Part shown: positions 7,868-15,936 of the stretch, in pieces | Layout: each line of letters begins with the position of its first letter | Position numbering within the stretch: position 1 is the stretch's first letter | DNA from: JBBPZA01 sp963728925 | Lineage (GTDB): Bacteria > Actinomycetota > Thermoleophilia > Solirubrobacterales > Solirubrobacteraceae | Direction of reading: 5' to 3' | DNA length: 64,000 nt | NCBI GenBank assembly: GCA_963728925.1 | Contig: CAVSMB010000003.1 | Location: forward strand, 6,917-70,916 | Notes under the pieces: model-generated | The model's input: only the letters and a program-made list of their open reading frames with translations | What the model was told of the DNA's origin: nothing | The model's database searches: none | Program-made: the position numbers and the translations under genes

Positions 7868-8266
7868 CTACCGCCGCGACAGGCGCGCGAACCCGAGCGC
7901 CATCACGACGTTGCCGGCTCCCGTCAGCCACAGCCCCCGCCCGCGCCCCGGGCCGCGAGATCGCCGGCGAGCGCGACCACAGCGCGTCGGTGGCGATCTC
8001 GGTCGCGCGCAGCCACGCGAGCGCCCACCAGTCGCGAGGCTCTCCACGCGCCGCGGCGACGTCGTGCGCGCCCGCGAAGGTCAGCCAGATCGGCCCGCAG
8101 CGCGGAACAGCTCGCGGGCGTCGCCGGACGGCGGGTCGTGGCCGAGCGCCCGCAGGGTGGCGTCGGGAGCCGCGATGGCGCCCGTGCCGAGACACAGGTC
8201 GAAGACGACCATGCCGCGGTTCAGAGCGCGCAGGCCGGCGGAGGCGTCCATCGCGCGAGCGAGCAT
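7868..8266 (-). pseudogene. Conserved hypothetical gene split by two frameshifts
   Basis: Three consecutive minus-strand frames read as one protein: ALNRGMVVFDLCLGTGAIAAPDATLRALGHDPPSGDARELFR (about 8240-8100), then CGPIWLTFAGAHDVAAARG...DWWALAWLRATEIATDALWSRSPAISRPG (about 8095-7950), then GLWLTGAGNVVMALGFARLSRR to a stop at 7868. The joined product is about 130 residues and resembles a small conserved actinobacterial membrane-associated family of unknown function. Frame changes fall near 8097 and 7940. They could be genuine decay or consensus errors in GC-rich repeats. Confidence 0.6.
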
Positions 8267-8318
8267 ATCCGGGCCGCGGGCTCGCGGAGATCGCGCGCGG
8301 ACTCGCGGAATCACCATC

Positions 8319-8324
8319 TAGACT
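8319..8324 (+). promoter_or_regulatory. -10 hexamer TAGACT, leaderless-type
   Basis: TAGACT 9 bases before ATG 8334, with no Shine-Dalgarno sequence between; the same arrangement precedes many genes in this window. Confidence 0.45.
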
Positions 8325-8333
8325 GGCCCGGGC

Positions 8334-8969
8334 ATGCCGCCGAAGCAGCGCCAGATCAAGATCGAGCAGAAGAGCGCGCTGGCCGCGATGGAGCGGCTGG
8401 AGACCCGCTCCGACGAGGAGCTCGCGGCCGAGACGAAGTTCCGGGCCGCGGCGCAGGCGATCCTCGGCGCGCGCGCGGCCGAGCGCTACGACGCCAAGGC
8501 CTCGCGGGCCCACTTCCAGAAGGCGATCGCCGCCTCGCGCCCGCAGGAGCGAATGCAGCTTCGGCGCATGGCCAACGCCTCGCTCGCGCTGGCCGAGCGC
8601 CGCCCCGACGACCTCAAGGAGGCCGTCGAGCGGCTCGGCCAGGCCCCGCCCAGCGGTCGCCAGCTGCTCGCGCTGCGCGTCATGGGCCTCGTCGTGCCGC
8701 CGCCGGGCTCGAGCATCTGGGTCCGCCTGCGCGGCTGGGCGACCATCCTCGGCATCGTCGTCGCGCTGCTGGCCATCGGCCTCGGCATCGTCGAGCTCGT
8801 CTCGCTGCCCTTCGGTGGCGTGAGCGTCGCCGGCGGGCTGCTGCTCGGGGTGGTCGTCGTCGCGGCGGCGCTCGGCCTGCTCGCCCTGTTCGGCCGGCGC
8901 CGGCAGAAGCGCGCCCAGGCCAAGCGCGCGGCCGCCGGCCCACCAGGCGGCGGCCGCCGAAGTCAGTAG
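8334..8969 (+). CDS. Hypothetical protein with helical N-domain and two C-terminal membrane helices
   Basis: 211 residues. Residues 1-115 are highly charged and helical (MPPKQRQIKIEQKSALAAME..., YDAKASRAHFQKAIAASRPQ, ANASLALAERRPDDLKEAVE), reminiscent of a degenerate TPR. Two hydrophobic helices follow (about 133-153 WATILGIVVALLAIGLGIVE and 158-183 VSVAGGLLLGVVVVAAALGLL), then an Arg/Lys-rich tail. The likely topology is both ends cytoplasmic. No family or function recognised. Convergent with the cyclophilin gene, leaving 3 bases between stops. Confidence 0.65.
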   Translation: MPPKQRQIKIEQKSALAAMERLETRSDEELAAETKFRAAAQAILGARAAERYDAKASRAHFQKAIAASRPQERMQLRRMANASLALAERRPDDLKEAVERLGQAPPSGRQLLALRVMGLVVPPPGSSIWVRLRGWATILGIVVALLAIGLGIVELVSLPFGGVSVAGGLLLGVVVVAAALGLLALFGRRRQKRAQAKRAAAGPPGGGRRSQ

Positions 8970-8972
8970 CCC

Positions 8973-9716
8973 TTAGCCCGCGCGGATCCGCACCCGCGAG
9001 ATGACCACGGGCTCGGCCGGCTGCTCGGTCTGCGGGTCCGAGCGGATCTCGCCGATGTGCTCGACGACGTCGAGCCCCTTGGTCACCCTTCCGACCACCG
9101 CGTAGTCGGCCGGCAGCGAGAACGGCGGGCCGCTGGCGTCGTCGGCCGTGACGATGAAGAACTGGCTGCCCGAGGTGCCGGGCGCCTCGGTCTCCGTCTT
9201 GGCCATAGCGACGGTGCCGCGCGTGTAGCGCGTGGTCGCCGGCGGCGGCTCGACCACGGAGTAGCCCGGGCCGCCCGAGCCGTCGCCACGGGGGTCGCCC
9301 CCCTGGATCACGAAGCCGGACGAGATCCGGTGGAAGTCGAGCCCGTCGTAGAACCCGCGGCGCGACAGCGAGGCGAACGAGGCGGCGGTCCGGGGAGCGC
9401 GCTTGGTGTCCAGGGCGATGGTGAACGCGCCACAGGAGGTGCTCACCACCGCCGTCCACGTCCGCTTAGCCGCTAGCTCGCCCTTGGGCCTGGGCACCGC
9501 GCGCTCGGGCCGTGGGCGCGGACGAGCGACCTTGCGACAGGAGACGGTTCGGGCCGCGGGTGGCGCGCCGGCAGAGGTGGTGGCCTGCGGCGTGCTCACG
9601 GACGAAGCCTGCGAGCTGGAAGCAGCGCCGCCACCGCCCGAGCCGCAGCCGCCGGCGAGCACCGCGAGTGCGGCCGGCACGAGAAGGACGGCGAGCGGGC
9701 AGGCCGGGCGTCGCAC
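8973..9716 (-). CDS. Cyclophilin-type peptidyl-prolyl isomerase, predicted lipoprotein
   Basis: 247 residues. The N-terminus has a lipoprotein signal (LAVLAGGC near residue 24) and a Ser/Thr/Ala-rich spacer, placing the enzyme on the outer face of the membrane. The cyclophilin domain spans about 90-245: GFYDGLDFHRISSGFVIQGG with the catalytic FHR, GGPGY, MAKTE-GTSGSQFFI and VVGRVTKGLDVVEHI. It catalyses cis-trans isomerisation of Xaa-Pro bonds in exported proteins. The GTG start at 9716 follows a TATGCT hexamer by 8 bases. Confidence 0.9.
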   Translation of the reverse strand: MRRPACPLAVLLVPAALAVLAGGCGSGGGGAASSSQASSVSTPQATTSAGAPPAARTVSCRKVARPRPRPERAVPRPKGELAAKRTWTAVVSTSCGAFTIALDTKRAPRTAASFASLSRRGFYDGLDFHRISSGFVIQGGDPRGDGSGGPGYSVVEPPPATTRYTRGTVAMAKTETEAPGTSGSQFFIVTADDASGPPFSLPADYAVVGRVTKGLDVVEHIGEIRSDPQTEQPAEPVVISRVRIRAG

Positions 9717-9724
9717 GGCGGCGA

Positions 9725-9732
9725 AGCATAAT
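9725..9732. promoter_or_regulatory. Overlapping divergent -10 elements (cyclophilin / HAD phosphatase)
   Basis: On the minus strand TATGCT (9725-9730) ends 8 bases before GTG 9716; on the plus strand CATAAT (9727-9732) ends 8 bases before GTG 9741. The two hexamers overlap, so both genes appear to be transcribed divergently and leaderlessly from only 24 bp of intergenic DNA. Confidence 0.5.
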
Positions 9733-9740
9733 CAGCGCCC

Positions 9741-10547
9741 GTGCCCCTCTCGCCACTCGTCCGCCGCTACGACCACGTGCTGCTCGACCTCGACGGCTGC
9801 GTCTGGGTGGGCGACGAGCCGACGCCCCGGGCCGCCGAGGCCGTAACGGCGATCCGCGAGGCCGGCAAGGGCGTCGCCTTCGTCACCAACGACACGCTGA
9901 TGAACGTCGAGGAGTACGTCCGCAAGCTGTGGCGCCTGGGGTTCCGCGCCTCGCTGGAGGAGGTCGTCACGGCCGGGGCGGGCCTCCAGTTCCGGCTCGC
10001 CGAGCGCGGCGGGGGCAGCGCGTTCGTCATCGGCAGCCAGGCCGTCTTCCGCCACGTCGAGATGGCCGGGTTGCGCATCGTCAACGGGACCGATCTCGCA
10101 CCCCGCGCCGACGTCGTCGTCGTCGCGCGCGACGACGCCCTGGACTACGCCGCGCTGCGGACCGCCGTGCAGGCGGTGGCGCGCGGCGCCGCGCTCGTCG
10201 GCGCGAGCCGCGACCCGAGCTTCCCGATGCCCGACGGGCCATGGCCGGGATCGGGCGCGCTGCTCGCCGCGGTCGAGTACGCGACCGGGCGTGTCGGCGC
10301 CACGGTGGGAAAGCCCGAGCCCGACCTGTTCATCACCGCACTGGACCGGCTCGGCCCGGGCCGCGCCCTGGTGATCGGCGACCGCCTGGACTCAGACCTC
10401 GCGGGCGCGCGCGCGGCGCAGCTCGACGGCGCGATCGTCCTGACCGGCGCCACCGACCGCGCCGGCGCCCAAGCCGCGGCGGATCCGCCCCCGGTCGCGG
10501 TGGCCGACACCCTCGCCGAGCTCGTGCTCGACGCGGAAGGGGGCTGA
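9741..10547 (+). CDS. HAD-IIA family phosphatase
   Basis: 268 residues. HAD motif I is HVLLDLDGCVWVGD (nucleophile Asp and general acid Asp), motif II FVTNDT, the family-IIA cap follows, then VGKPEPDLF (motif III Lys) and VIGDRLDSDLAGA (motif IV). This is the NagD / phosphoglycolate phosphatase / 4-nitrophenylphosphatase branch; the physiological substrate is not evident. It starts a plus-strand run: 3 bases to the DUF2103-like gene, then two genes joined by 4-base overlaps. Confidence 0.88.
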   Translation: MPLSPLVRRYDHVLLDLDGCVWVGDEPTPRAAEAVTAIREAGKGVAFVTNDTLMNVEEYVRKLWRLGFRASLEEVVTAGAGLQFRLAERGGGSAFVIGSQAVFRHVEMAGLRIVNGTDLAPRADVVVVARDDALDYAALRTAVQAVARGAALVGASRDPSFPMPDGPWPGSGALLAAVEYATGRVGATVGKPEPDLFITALDRLGPGRALVIGDRLDSDLAGARAAQLDGAIVLTGATDRAGAQAAADPPPVAVADTLAELVLDAEGG

Positions 10548-10550
10548 GCG

Positions 10551-10832
10551 ATGCGCAAGCGCACCCACCACAAGCACTCCTCGAGCAAGGGCTACCGGCG
10601 GCTGCTCGACGCGCTCGCCGCCCACGAGGCGGTCCACAGCGTCGCGACGGGTCGCGTGAAGCCGCGCATGGGCTCGGGCCGCCCCGTCGCCGCGATCTCC
10701 AAGGTGCGCCCGGTGACCTCCGGGCTCTCGATCACCATCAACACCGACGGCGCGGTGATCGACGCCTACGTGGTCACCGACCGGCCCGACGAGGTCGCCG
10801 CGTTCATGCGCGAGCAGGGGTGGGCTCGGTGA
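10551..10832 (+). CDS. DUF2103-like small protein
   Basis: 93 residues starting MRKRTHHKHSSSKGYRRLLDALA. The His/Lys-rich N-terminus followed by VATGRVKPRMG, a short central linker and a C-terminal beta-alpha unit (GLSITINTDGAVIDAYVVTDRPDEVAAFM) matches my recollection of DUF2103 proteins, described as possible metal- or nucleic-acid-binding. ATG start 3 bases after the previous stop; its TGA stop overlaps the next GTG start. The family assignment is moderate, the coding call strong. Confidence 0.65.
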   Translation: MRKRTHHKHSSSKGYRRLLDALAAHEAVHSVATGRVKPRMGSGRPVAAISKVRPVTSGLSITINTDGAVIDAYVVTDRPDEVAAFMREQGWAR

Positions 10833-11704
10833 GTCGCCGTGTCGCGCTGATCTACAACCCCTCGGCCGGCGGGGGGCGTGCGGCGCGCCGGGCCCCGCGC
10901 GTGGAGGCGACGCTCGCCGCCCTCGGCCTCCCCGTTCGAGCGGTTGCCACCGACCACCTGGAGCACGCCGAGGAACTGGCGCGCGAAGCTGCCGCCAACG
11001 GCGAGATCGCCGCCGCGCTGGGCGGCGACGGGCTGGTCGGCCGCGTGGCCGGCGCGCTGCGGGGCACCGACGGGCTGCTGGCGATCCTCCCCGGCGGGCG
11101 GGGCAACGACCTCGCGCGCGTGCTCGGGATCCCCTCCGATCTGACCCAGGCCTGCCGGGTCGTCGCGGAGGGGACGCCGACGCCGCTCGACCTGGGCGAG
11201 GTCGGTGGGCGCACGTTCATCGGGATCGCCAGCTGCGGCTTCGACTCGGACGCCAACCGCATCGCCAACGAGTCGCCCTCGCGGCTCGGCAACCTCGTCT
11301 ACGCCTACGGCGCCCTGCGCGCCCTGGTCGGATGGACGCCGGCGGATTTCGAGGTCGAGCTCGACGGCGAACCGCTCCGCTACCGGGGCTGGAGCCTCGC
11401 GGCGGCGAACTCGAAGGCCTACGGCGGCGGCATGTTCCTCGCCCCCGACGCGCGGCTCGACGACGGGCTGCTCGACGTCGTGATCGTGCACGAGTCCACC
11501 AAGCGCCACTTCCTCGCACAGCTCCCGAAGGTGTTCAGGGGGACCCACGTCGGCGACGCGCACTTCGAGGTCCGCCGCGCGAAAGAGGTTGTTGTCAGCG
11601 CCGATCGTCCGTTCGCGCTGTACGCGGACGGCGACCCGATCGCGCAGCTGCCGGCGACGATCCGCGCCGTGCCGGCCGCGGTACGGGTGCTGCTCGCCCG
11701 ATGA
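10829..11704 (+). CDS. Diacylglycerol kinase-like lipid kinase (YegS/DgkB superfamily)
   Basis: 291 residues from GTG 10829, which overlaps the upstream TGA. Catalytic-domain motifs are YNPSAGGG near the N-terminus, ALGGDGLVG (canonical GGDGT) and LPGGRGNDLAR (canonical PLGTGND). The C-terminal beta-sandwich follows (WSLAAANSKAYGGGMFLAPDARLDDGLLDVVIV) and ends with YADGDPI, the usual E/DGE-like motif. Such enzymes phosphorylate diacylglycerol or related lipids using ATP. GTGA coupling upstream and ATGA downstream indicate a translationally coupled operon. Confidence 0.9.
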   Translation: MSRRVALIYNPSAGGGRAARRAPRVEATLAALGLPVRAVATDHLEHAEELAREAAANGEIAAALGGDGLVGRVAGALRGTDGLLAILPGGRGNDLARVLGIPSDLTQACRVVAEGTPTPLDLGEVGGRTFIGIASCGFDSDANRIANESPSRLGNLVYAYGALRALVGWTPADFEVELDGEPLRYRGWSLAAANSKAYGGGMFLAPDARLDDGLLDVVIVHESTKRHFLAQLPKVFRGTHVGDAHFEVRRAKEVVVSADRPFALYADGDPIAQLPATIRAVPAAVRVLLAR

Positions 11705-12435
11705 CCGGGCCGCCGGGGGCCGCCGTGGTCTGGCACGACCTCGAGTGCGGCTCCTATCGAGCCGACCTGCCGCTCTGGTCGCAGCTCGCCCGCGAGCACG
11801 GCGGCCGAGTGCTCGACGTCGGCGCCGGCGCCGGGCGGGTGAGCGTCGAGCTCGCCCGGGAGGGGATCGAGGTGGTCGCTCTGGATCGCGACCCCGAGCT
11901 GCTCGGCGCGCTCGAGCGCCGCGCCCGGGGCCTCCCGCTCACGGCCGTGCTGGCCGACGCCCGCGACTTCTCGATCCCCCGTCGCTTCGGCCTGATCATC
12001 GCGCCGATGCAGACCGTCCAACTGCTCGACGGCCCCGCCGGGCGCGCCGCCTTCCTGCGCCTCGCGCGCGCCCACCTCGCGCCGGGCGGCGTGCTCGCCG
12101 CCGCGCTCGCCGAGGACCTGGAGGACTTCTCGGCCGACCTGCCGCTGCCGCCGGCCGACCTCGCCGTCCTGCACGGCTGGACGTGGCGCAGCCAGCCGAC
12201 GGGCCTGCGCACCGACGGCGCCCGCGTCGCGCTGGAGCGCCTGCGGGAGGCCGTCGCGCCCGACGGCGCCTGCACGGTGACCCGCGACGTCGTGCACCTC
12301 GACCGCGTCGACGCGGACACGCTCGAGGACGAGGGAGCGTCGGCCGGGCTGCGCGTGCTCCCCCGCCGGGTCGTCGACGCGACGGAGGAGCACGTGGGCA
12401 GCGCGGTGGTGCTGCTGGGGGCCGGCGCTACTTGA
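11701..12435 (+). CDS. Class I SAM-dependent methyltransferase
   Basis: 244 residues from ATG 11701, overlapping the kinase stop as ATGA. The SAM-binding motif I is RVLDVGAGAGRVSVELAREG, motif II VVALDRDPELL, then a motif III acidic strand (VLADARDF) and GLIIAPMQTVQLL, typical of small-molecule methyltransferases. Substrate unknown. Its 3' end overlaps the convergent osmolyte-binding protein gene by 8 bases, so the two transcripts would be antisense at their ends. Confidence 0.85.
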   Translation: MTGPPGAAVVWHDLECGSYRADLPLWSQLAREHGGRVLDVGAGAGRVSVELAREGIEVVALDRDPELLGALERRARGLPLTAVLADARDFSIPRRFGLIIAPMQTVQLLDGPAGRAAFLRLARAHLAPGGVLAAALAEDLEDFSADLPLPPADLAVLHGWTWRSQPTGLRTDGARVALERLREAVAPDGACTVTRDVVHLDRVDADTLEDEGASAGLRVLPRRVVDATEEHVGSAVVLLGAGAT

Positions 12436-13393
12436 GGTTGTTGGCGGCGAGGAACGCGCCCGCCACCTCCGCCGGCTGCTTCTTCTCGGTCTGCACGGCC
12501 GCGTTCATGCTGCGGATCGCCGGCTCGGTGAGCAGCCCGTTGACCTTGTTGACGACGGCCATGAACGCCGGGCCGCCGAGCGCCTGGTACTTCGGCTTGT
12601 TGATCACGAACAGGACGTTCTGGAAGCCGAACACGCCCTTGGGGTCCTTGAGGATCGTGTACTTGTTCGAGGCGAGCTGGGCGTCGGTGGTGAACACGTT
12701 GGCCGTGTCGATGTCGCCCTTGTCCAGCGCCGGGTACTGCAGGCCGCTGGCGAGCTGCTTGAACACGCCGTTGTCGATCCCGTAGACCTTCTTGATGCCC
12801 GCGAAGCCCACCGCGCGGTCCTTGAACTCCGGCCGGGCGCCGAGCGTGAACGTCTTGAGCTTCTTGAGGTCGGGAAGCGACGTGAGGCCGTTCTTGGCCC
12901 CGTAGGCCTTGAGGACCGCGATTGCGTCGACGTCCTCGAAGGGCGTCGGGTTGCTGGTCGCCTGGCCACGCCCGGCGTAGAACGCCTTGGCCAGGGCCGT
13001 CGTCTTCGCGGCGCTGCCCGTCAGCGTGTCGTCTCCCTTCACCGTCGCGACGGTCTCTCCCGTGTACTCGGGGTAGGCGTCGATCTTCCCGCTCGTGAGG
13101 GCCTTGTCGACGATCTCCGTCGCGCCGATGTTGCTCTTGACGGTGACCGTGTAGCCCTTGGCGCGCAGCGCCTGGGCGTAGAGCTCGCCGAGGATGAACT
13201 CCTCGGGGAAGTCCTTGGTTCCGATCGTGAGCCCGGGCTTGCCCTTGCCCGGCTGGTCCGAGCTCGCCTGCGACGAGCCCGTGTCCGAGCTGCTGCTGTC
13301 GTCGCTGCCGCATCCCGCCGCGACGAGCGCGACGAGCGCGACGATCCCGGCCGCGAGCAGCGCGAGCAGCCTTCCCTTGTGTCTGGCGTGCAC
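12428..13393 (-). CDS. Glycine betaine/choline ABC transporter substrate-binding lipoprotein (OpuCC/OsmF type)
   Basis: 321 residues. Lipobox LVAAGC near residue 28 anchors it outside the membrane. The mature start LTIGTKDFPEEFILGELYAQ, then SNIGATEIVDKALTSGKIDAYPEYTGE, are diagnostic of the QAT-family choline/betaine-binding proteins. GTG start 13393 is preceded by GAGGAGGAA. It is the fourth gene of the minus-strand operon and lies 46 bases after the second permease. The complete set indicates import of compatible solutes such as betaine, choline or carnitine; the exact ligand is not determinable. Confidence 0.92.
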   Translation of the reverse strand: MHARHKGRLLALLAAGIVALVALVAAGCGSDDSSSSDTGSSQASSDQPGKGKPGLTIGTKDFPEEFILGELYAQALRAKGYTVTVKSNIGATEIVDKALTSGKIDAYPEYTGETVATVKGDDTLTGSAAKTTALAKAFYAGRGQATSNPTPFEDVDAIAVLKAYGAKNGLTSLPDLKKLKTFTLGARPEFKDRAVGFAGIKKVYGIDNGVFKQLASGLQYPALDKGDIDTANVFTTDAQLASNKYTILKDPKGVFGFQNVLFVINKPKYQALGGPAFMAVVNKVNGLLTEPAIRSMNAAVQTEKKQPAEVAGAFLAANNLK

Positions 13394-13439
13394 TGAACGT
13401 TCCTCCTCTGTGTGGTTGAGCGTGAGGCGTCTCTCGGGG

Positions 13440-14150
13440 TCAGCTGCGACCTGCGATGACGGCGACGTCGTCGACCTGGGCGCCCGTCGCCGGCACGAGA
13501 CCCTGCATCTCGGGCGCGACCTTGATGCCGCGAGGCGTCACCAAGCGCTGGACGATGGCGAACAGGCCGTCCACCGCGAAGGCGAGGACGACGACGACGA
13601 GCGTCGCGGCGATGACGCCCACGAGCTTGTAGGACGGCTGGTTGAGGATGATGTCGCCGAGCCCGCCGCCGCCGGCGATGGCCGCCAGTGGCGCGGTGGC
13701 GATGATGTAGACCGACGCGGTGCGCACGCCGGCGAAGATCAGCGGCCACGACAGGGGTAGCTCGACCCCGGTCAGGACCTGACGCTCGGTCATGCCCATG
13801 CCGCGCGCCGCCTCGACCGCGTCGGGGTCCACGTTGTCCACGGCCGTGAAGGAGTTGGTCAGGATCGGCGGGAGCGCGAGGGCCACGAGCGCGACCTGGA
13901 CGTTGATCACGCTGAGGCCGAGGAACGCCAGGCTGATGGCGATCAGCGCGAGGCTCGGCAGCGCCCGGAAGACGTTGGAGACGTTGATCGCGACGAAGGA
14001 GCCAGCGTGACGGTGGCCGAGGAAGATCCCGAGCGGCAGCGCGACCACCAGCGAGATGAGGAGCGCGGTCGCCGAGATGCCGAGGTGGGAGATCGTCTTC
14101 TCGAGAAGCAGGCTGGCGTTGTCCGCGAAGAAGCTGATCAGCTGGCTCAT
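13440..14150 (-). CDS. Osmolyte ABC transporter permease (OpuCD-like)
   Basis: 236 residues. N-terminal MSQLISFFADNASLLLEKTISHLGIS and the permease core ISLVVALPLGIFLGH, VFRALPSLALIAISLAFLG, and the EAA-like loop DAVEAARGMGMTERQVLTGVELPLSWPLIFAGVR identify a betaine/choline-type permease. The C-terminal extension (RGIKVAPEMQGLVPATGAQ) is soluble. ATG 14150 overlaps the upstream permease stop by 4 bases, so translation is coupled and a heterodimeric permease is likely. Confidence 0.9.
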   Translation of the reverse strand: MSQLISFFADNASLLLEKTISHLGISATALLISLVVALPLGIFLGHRHAGSFVAINVSNVFRALPSLALIAISLAFLGLSVINVQVALVALALPPILTNSFTAVDNVDPDAVEAARGMGMTERQVLTGVELPLSWPLIFAGVRTASVYIIATAPLAAIAGGGGLGDIILNQPSYKLVGVIAATLVVVVLAFAVDGLFAIVQRLVTPRGIKVAPEMQGLVPATGAQVDDVAVIAGRS

Positions 14151-14875
14151 GTCGCGCGCCTCCTGGCCCGCGCCCACGGCGTGGTGAAGCGCTGGACCAG
14201 GACGATCAGCACGTCCGCGATCAGGGCGAGGAGGATCGCGAGGATGCTCGCGGCCACGAACTCGGTGTTGGCCCCCGACTGGATCGCGCTGAAGATGGGC
14301 GCGCCGAGGCCCAGCGGCGTGATGAAGGCCGCGATGGTGGCGAGCGAGATCGTCGTCACCGTCGCTACCCGGACCCCGGCGATGATTGCCGGCATGGCCA
14401 GCGGCAGCTCCACCCGCCACAGCGTCTGGCGACGCGTCAGCCCCATCCCCGTCGCCGCCTCCTTGACGTCGTCGGGGACGTCGTGGAGACCGGTGAGCGT
14501 GTTGCGGAAGAGGATCAGCAGCGTGTAGGAGACCAGCGCGATCTCGATGCTCAACCAGCCGATCCCGGTGATCGGCACCATGATCTGGAAGAAGGCGATG
14601 CTCGGGATGGTGTAGAAGAGCGCCGAGAGGTTGGCGAAGGGCAGCTCGAAGCCGCGGCGGCGATGGGCGATGAGCGCCGCGGTGAACGCGATGGCGAAGC
14701 CGATGACCATCGCGATCAGCGTCATCCGGATGTGCTCCCCGACACGGGGGAGGAAGCGCTCGTCGAAGTTGTCGACGAACCAGTGGAAGCAGAACTTCCC
14801 GTTGGTGCGGATGCACTCGTCGCCCCGCCCGAAGTTCGGGATGACGGGACCCTGCTGGGCCAGGACCGCGCTCAC
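14147..14875 (-). CDS. Osmolyte ABC transporter permease (OpuCB-like)
   Basis: 242 residues. A 50-residue N-terminal segment with three cysteines (GDECIRTNGKFCFHWF) precedes the first helix and may face outward. The core resembles its partner permease: LSALFYTIPSIAFFQIMVPIT, then the coupling loop DVKEAATGMGLTRRQTLWRVELPLAMPAIIAGVR. Four-base overlaps at both ends tie it to the ATPase gene upstream and the second permease downstream. Confidence 0.9.
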   Translation of the reverse strand: MSAVLAQQGPVIPNFGRGDECIRTNGKFCFHWFVDNFDERFLPRVGEHIRMTLIAMVIGFAIAFTAALIAHRRRGFELPFANLSALFYTIPSIAFFQIMVPITGIGWLSIEIALVSYTLLILFRNTLTGLHDVPDDVKEAATGMGLTRRQTLWRVELPLAMPAIIAGVRVATVTTISLATIAAFITPLGLGAPIFSAIQSGANTEFVAASILAILLALIADVLIVLVQRFTTPWARARRRAT

Positions 14876-15903
14876 GCGACCGCTTCCTCACGGCCCGAGG
14901 CGAGCAGCCGGCTGACCGCGTCGAGGGTCAGGTAGCCGCGCACCTCGCCGTCCTCGTCACGCACGACGAGCGCGCTCGCCCCCTCGGTCAGCATCAGCGA
15001 AAGCGCGTCGCGCAGGGTGACGTCGCTGTCGGCCTCCGCGTGACGAGCCCCGTTCGCGCTCGGCGCCTTGAGCAGCTCGATGTCGGCCAGCCGGCGCAGC
15101 CCGAGGCGCTTGAGCCCGCGGTCCGCGCCGACGAAGTCGGCGACGAAGTCGTCGGCCGGGTTGGCCAGGATCGCCTCAGGAGTGTCGAACTGGGCGAGCT
15201 TGCCACCGTGGCGCAAGAGGCAGATCCGATGCCCCATCGTGATCGCCTCGTCGATGTCGTGGGTGACGAAGACGACCGTCTTGCGCACCTCGCGATGCAG
15301 GCGCAAGAAGTCGCTCTGGAGCTTCTCCCGGGTGATCGGGTCGATCGCACCGAAGGGCTCGTCCATGAGCATCAGCGGCGGGTCGGCGGCCATCGCGCGA
15401 GCCAGCCCGACGCGCTGGCGCTGGCCGCCTGAGAGCTGGGCCGGATAGCGCCGCGCGTAGTCGTCGGGGCTGAGCCCCACCAGCTCGAGCAGCTCGCGCG
15501 ATCGCTCGCGGATGCGCGGCTTCTTCCAGCCGAGCAGCCGCGGGACGGTTCCGATGTTCCCTTCGACCGTCATGTGCGGGAAGAGCCCGATCTGCTGGAT
15601 GACGTAGCCGATCCCGCGGCGCAACTCGGTGAAGTCGAGGTCCTTGACGCTCTGCCCGTCGATGGTTATGTCGCCCTCGGTGATCGAGATCAGCCGGTTG
15701 ACCATCTTCATCGCTGTCGTCTTGCCCCCACCGGACGGGCCGATGAGCACGCAGATCTCGCCGGCCGGGACGGTGATCGAGAGGTCGTCGACCGCCGGCT
15801 GCGGATTGTCGCCGTAGCGCTTGGTGACGTGATCGAAGACGATCTCGGCCGCCTGCGCCTGCGACGACGGCCCCTCGGACTGGGCAGAGTCAGGTGAAGT
15901 CAA
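14872..15903 (-). CDS. Osmolyte ABC transporter ATP-binding protein with CBS domain (OpuCA-like)
   Basis: 343 residues. Walker A is GPSGGGKTTAMKM, the signature LSGGQRQRVGLARA, Walker B LMLMDEPFGAIDP and the switch His is in VTHDI. Residues about 255-343 form a CBS-type region (VTLRDALSLMLTEGASALVVRDEDGEVRGYLTLDAVSRLL), which in OpuA/OpuC relatives senses ionic strength or cyclic di-AMP; which applies here is not known. Start is TTG 15903 with AGGAGGGGG upstream and a TAGAAT -10 inside the 3' end of dut. First gene of the operon. Confidence 0.92.
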   Translation of the reverse strand: MTSPDSAQSEGPSSQAQAAEIVFDHVTKRYGDNPQPAVDDLSITVPAGEICVLIGPSGGGKTTAMKMVNRLISITEGDITIDGQSVKDLDFTELRRGIGYVIQQIGLFPHMTVEGNIGTVPRLLGWKKPRIRERSRELLELVGLSPDDYARRYPAQLSGGQRQRVGLARAMAADPPLMLMDEPFGAIDPITREKLQSDFLRLHREVRKTVVFVTHDIDEAITMGHRICLLRHGGKLAQFDTPEAILANPADDFVADFVGADRGLKRLGLRRLADIELLKAPSANGARHAEADSDVTLRDALSLMLTEGASALVVRDEDGEVRGYLTLDAVSRLLASGREEAVA

Positions 15904-15930
15904 GAGGCGTCCCCCTCCTAGGGAACGGAA

Positions 15931-15936
15931 ATTCTA
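15931..15936 (-). promoter_or_regulatory. -10 hexamer TAGAAT of the osmolyte transporter operon
   Basis: TAGAAT on the minus strand overlaps the dut stop codon. A start point about 7 bases downstream would give a roughly 20-base leader containing AGGAGGGGG before TTG 15903, a leadered promoter unlike most others here. Confidence 0.45.

Noticed and set aside
9512..11704. Long plus-strand open frame of about 730 codons covering the HAD phosphatase and DUF2103-like genes
   Set aside because: Its first 440 codons are Arg-rich nonsense antisense or out of frame with well-conserved genes; only the last part from GTG 10829 (lipid kinase) is real.
12590..12625. GAACAGGACGTTC in the osmolyte-binding protein gene as a SOS box
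   Set aside because: Five-base spacing and fully within conserved coding sequence.
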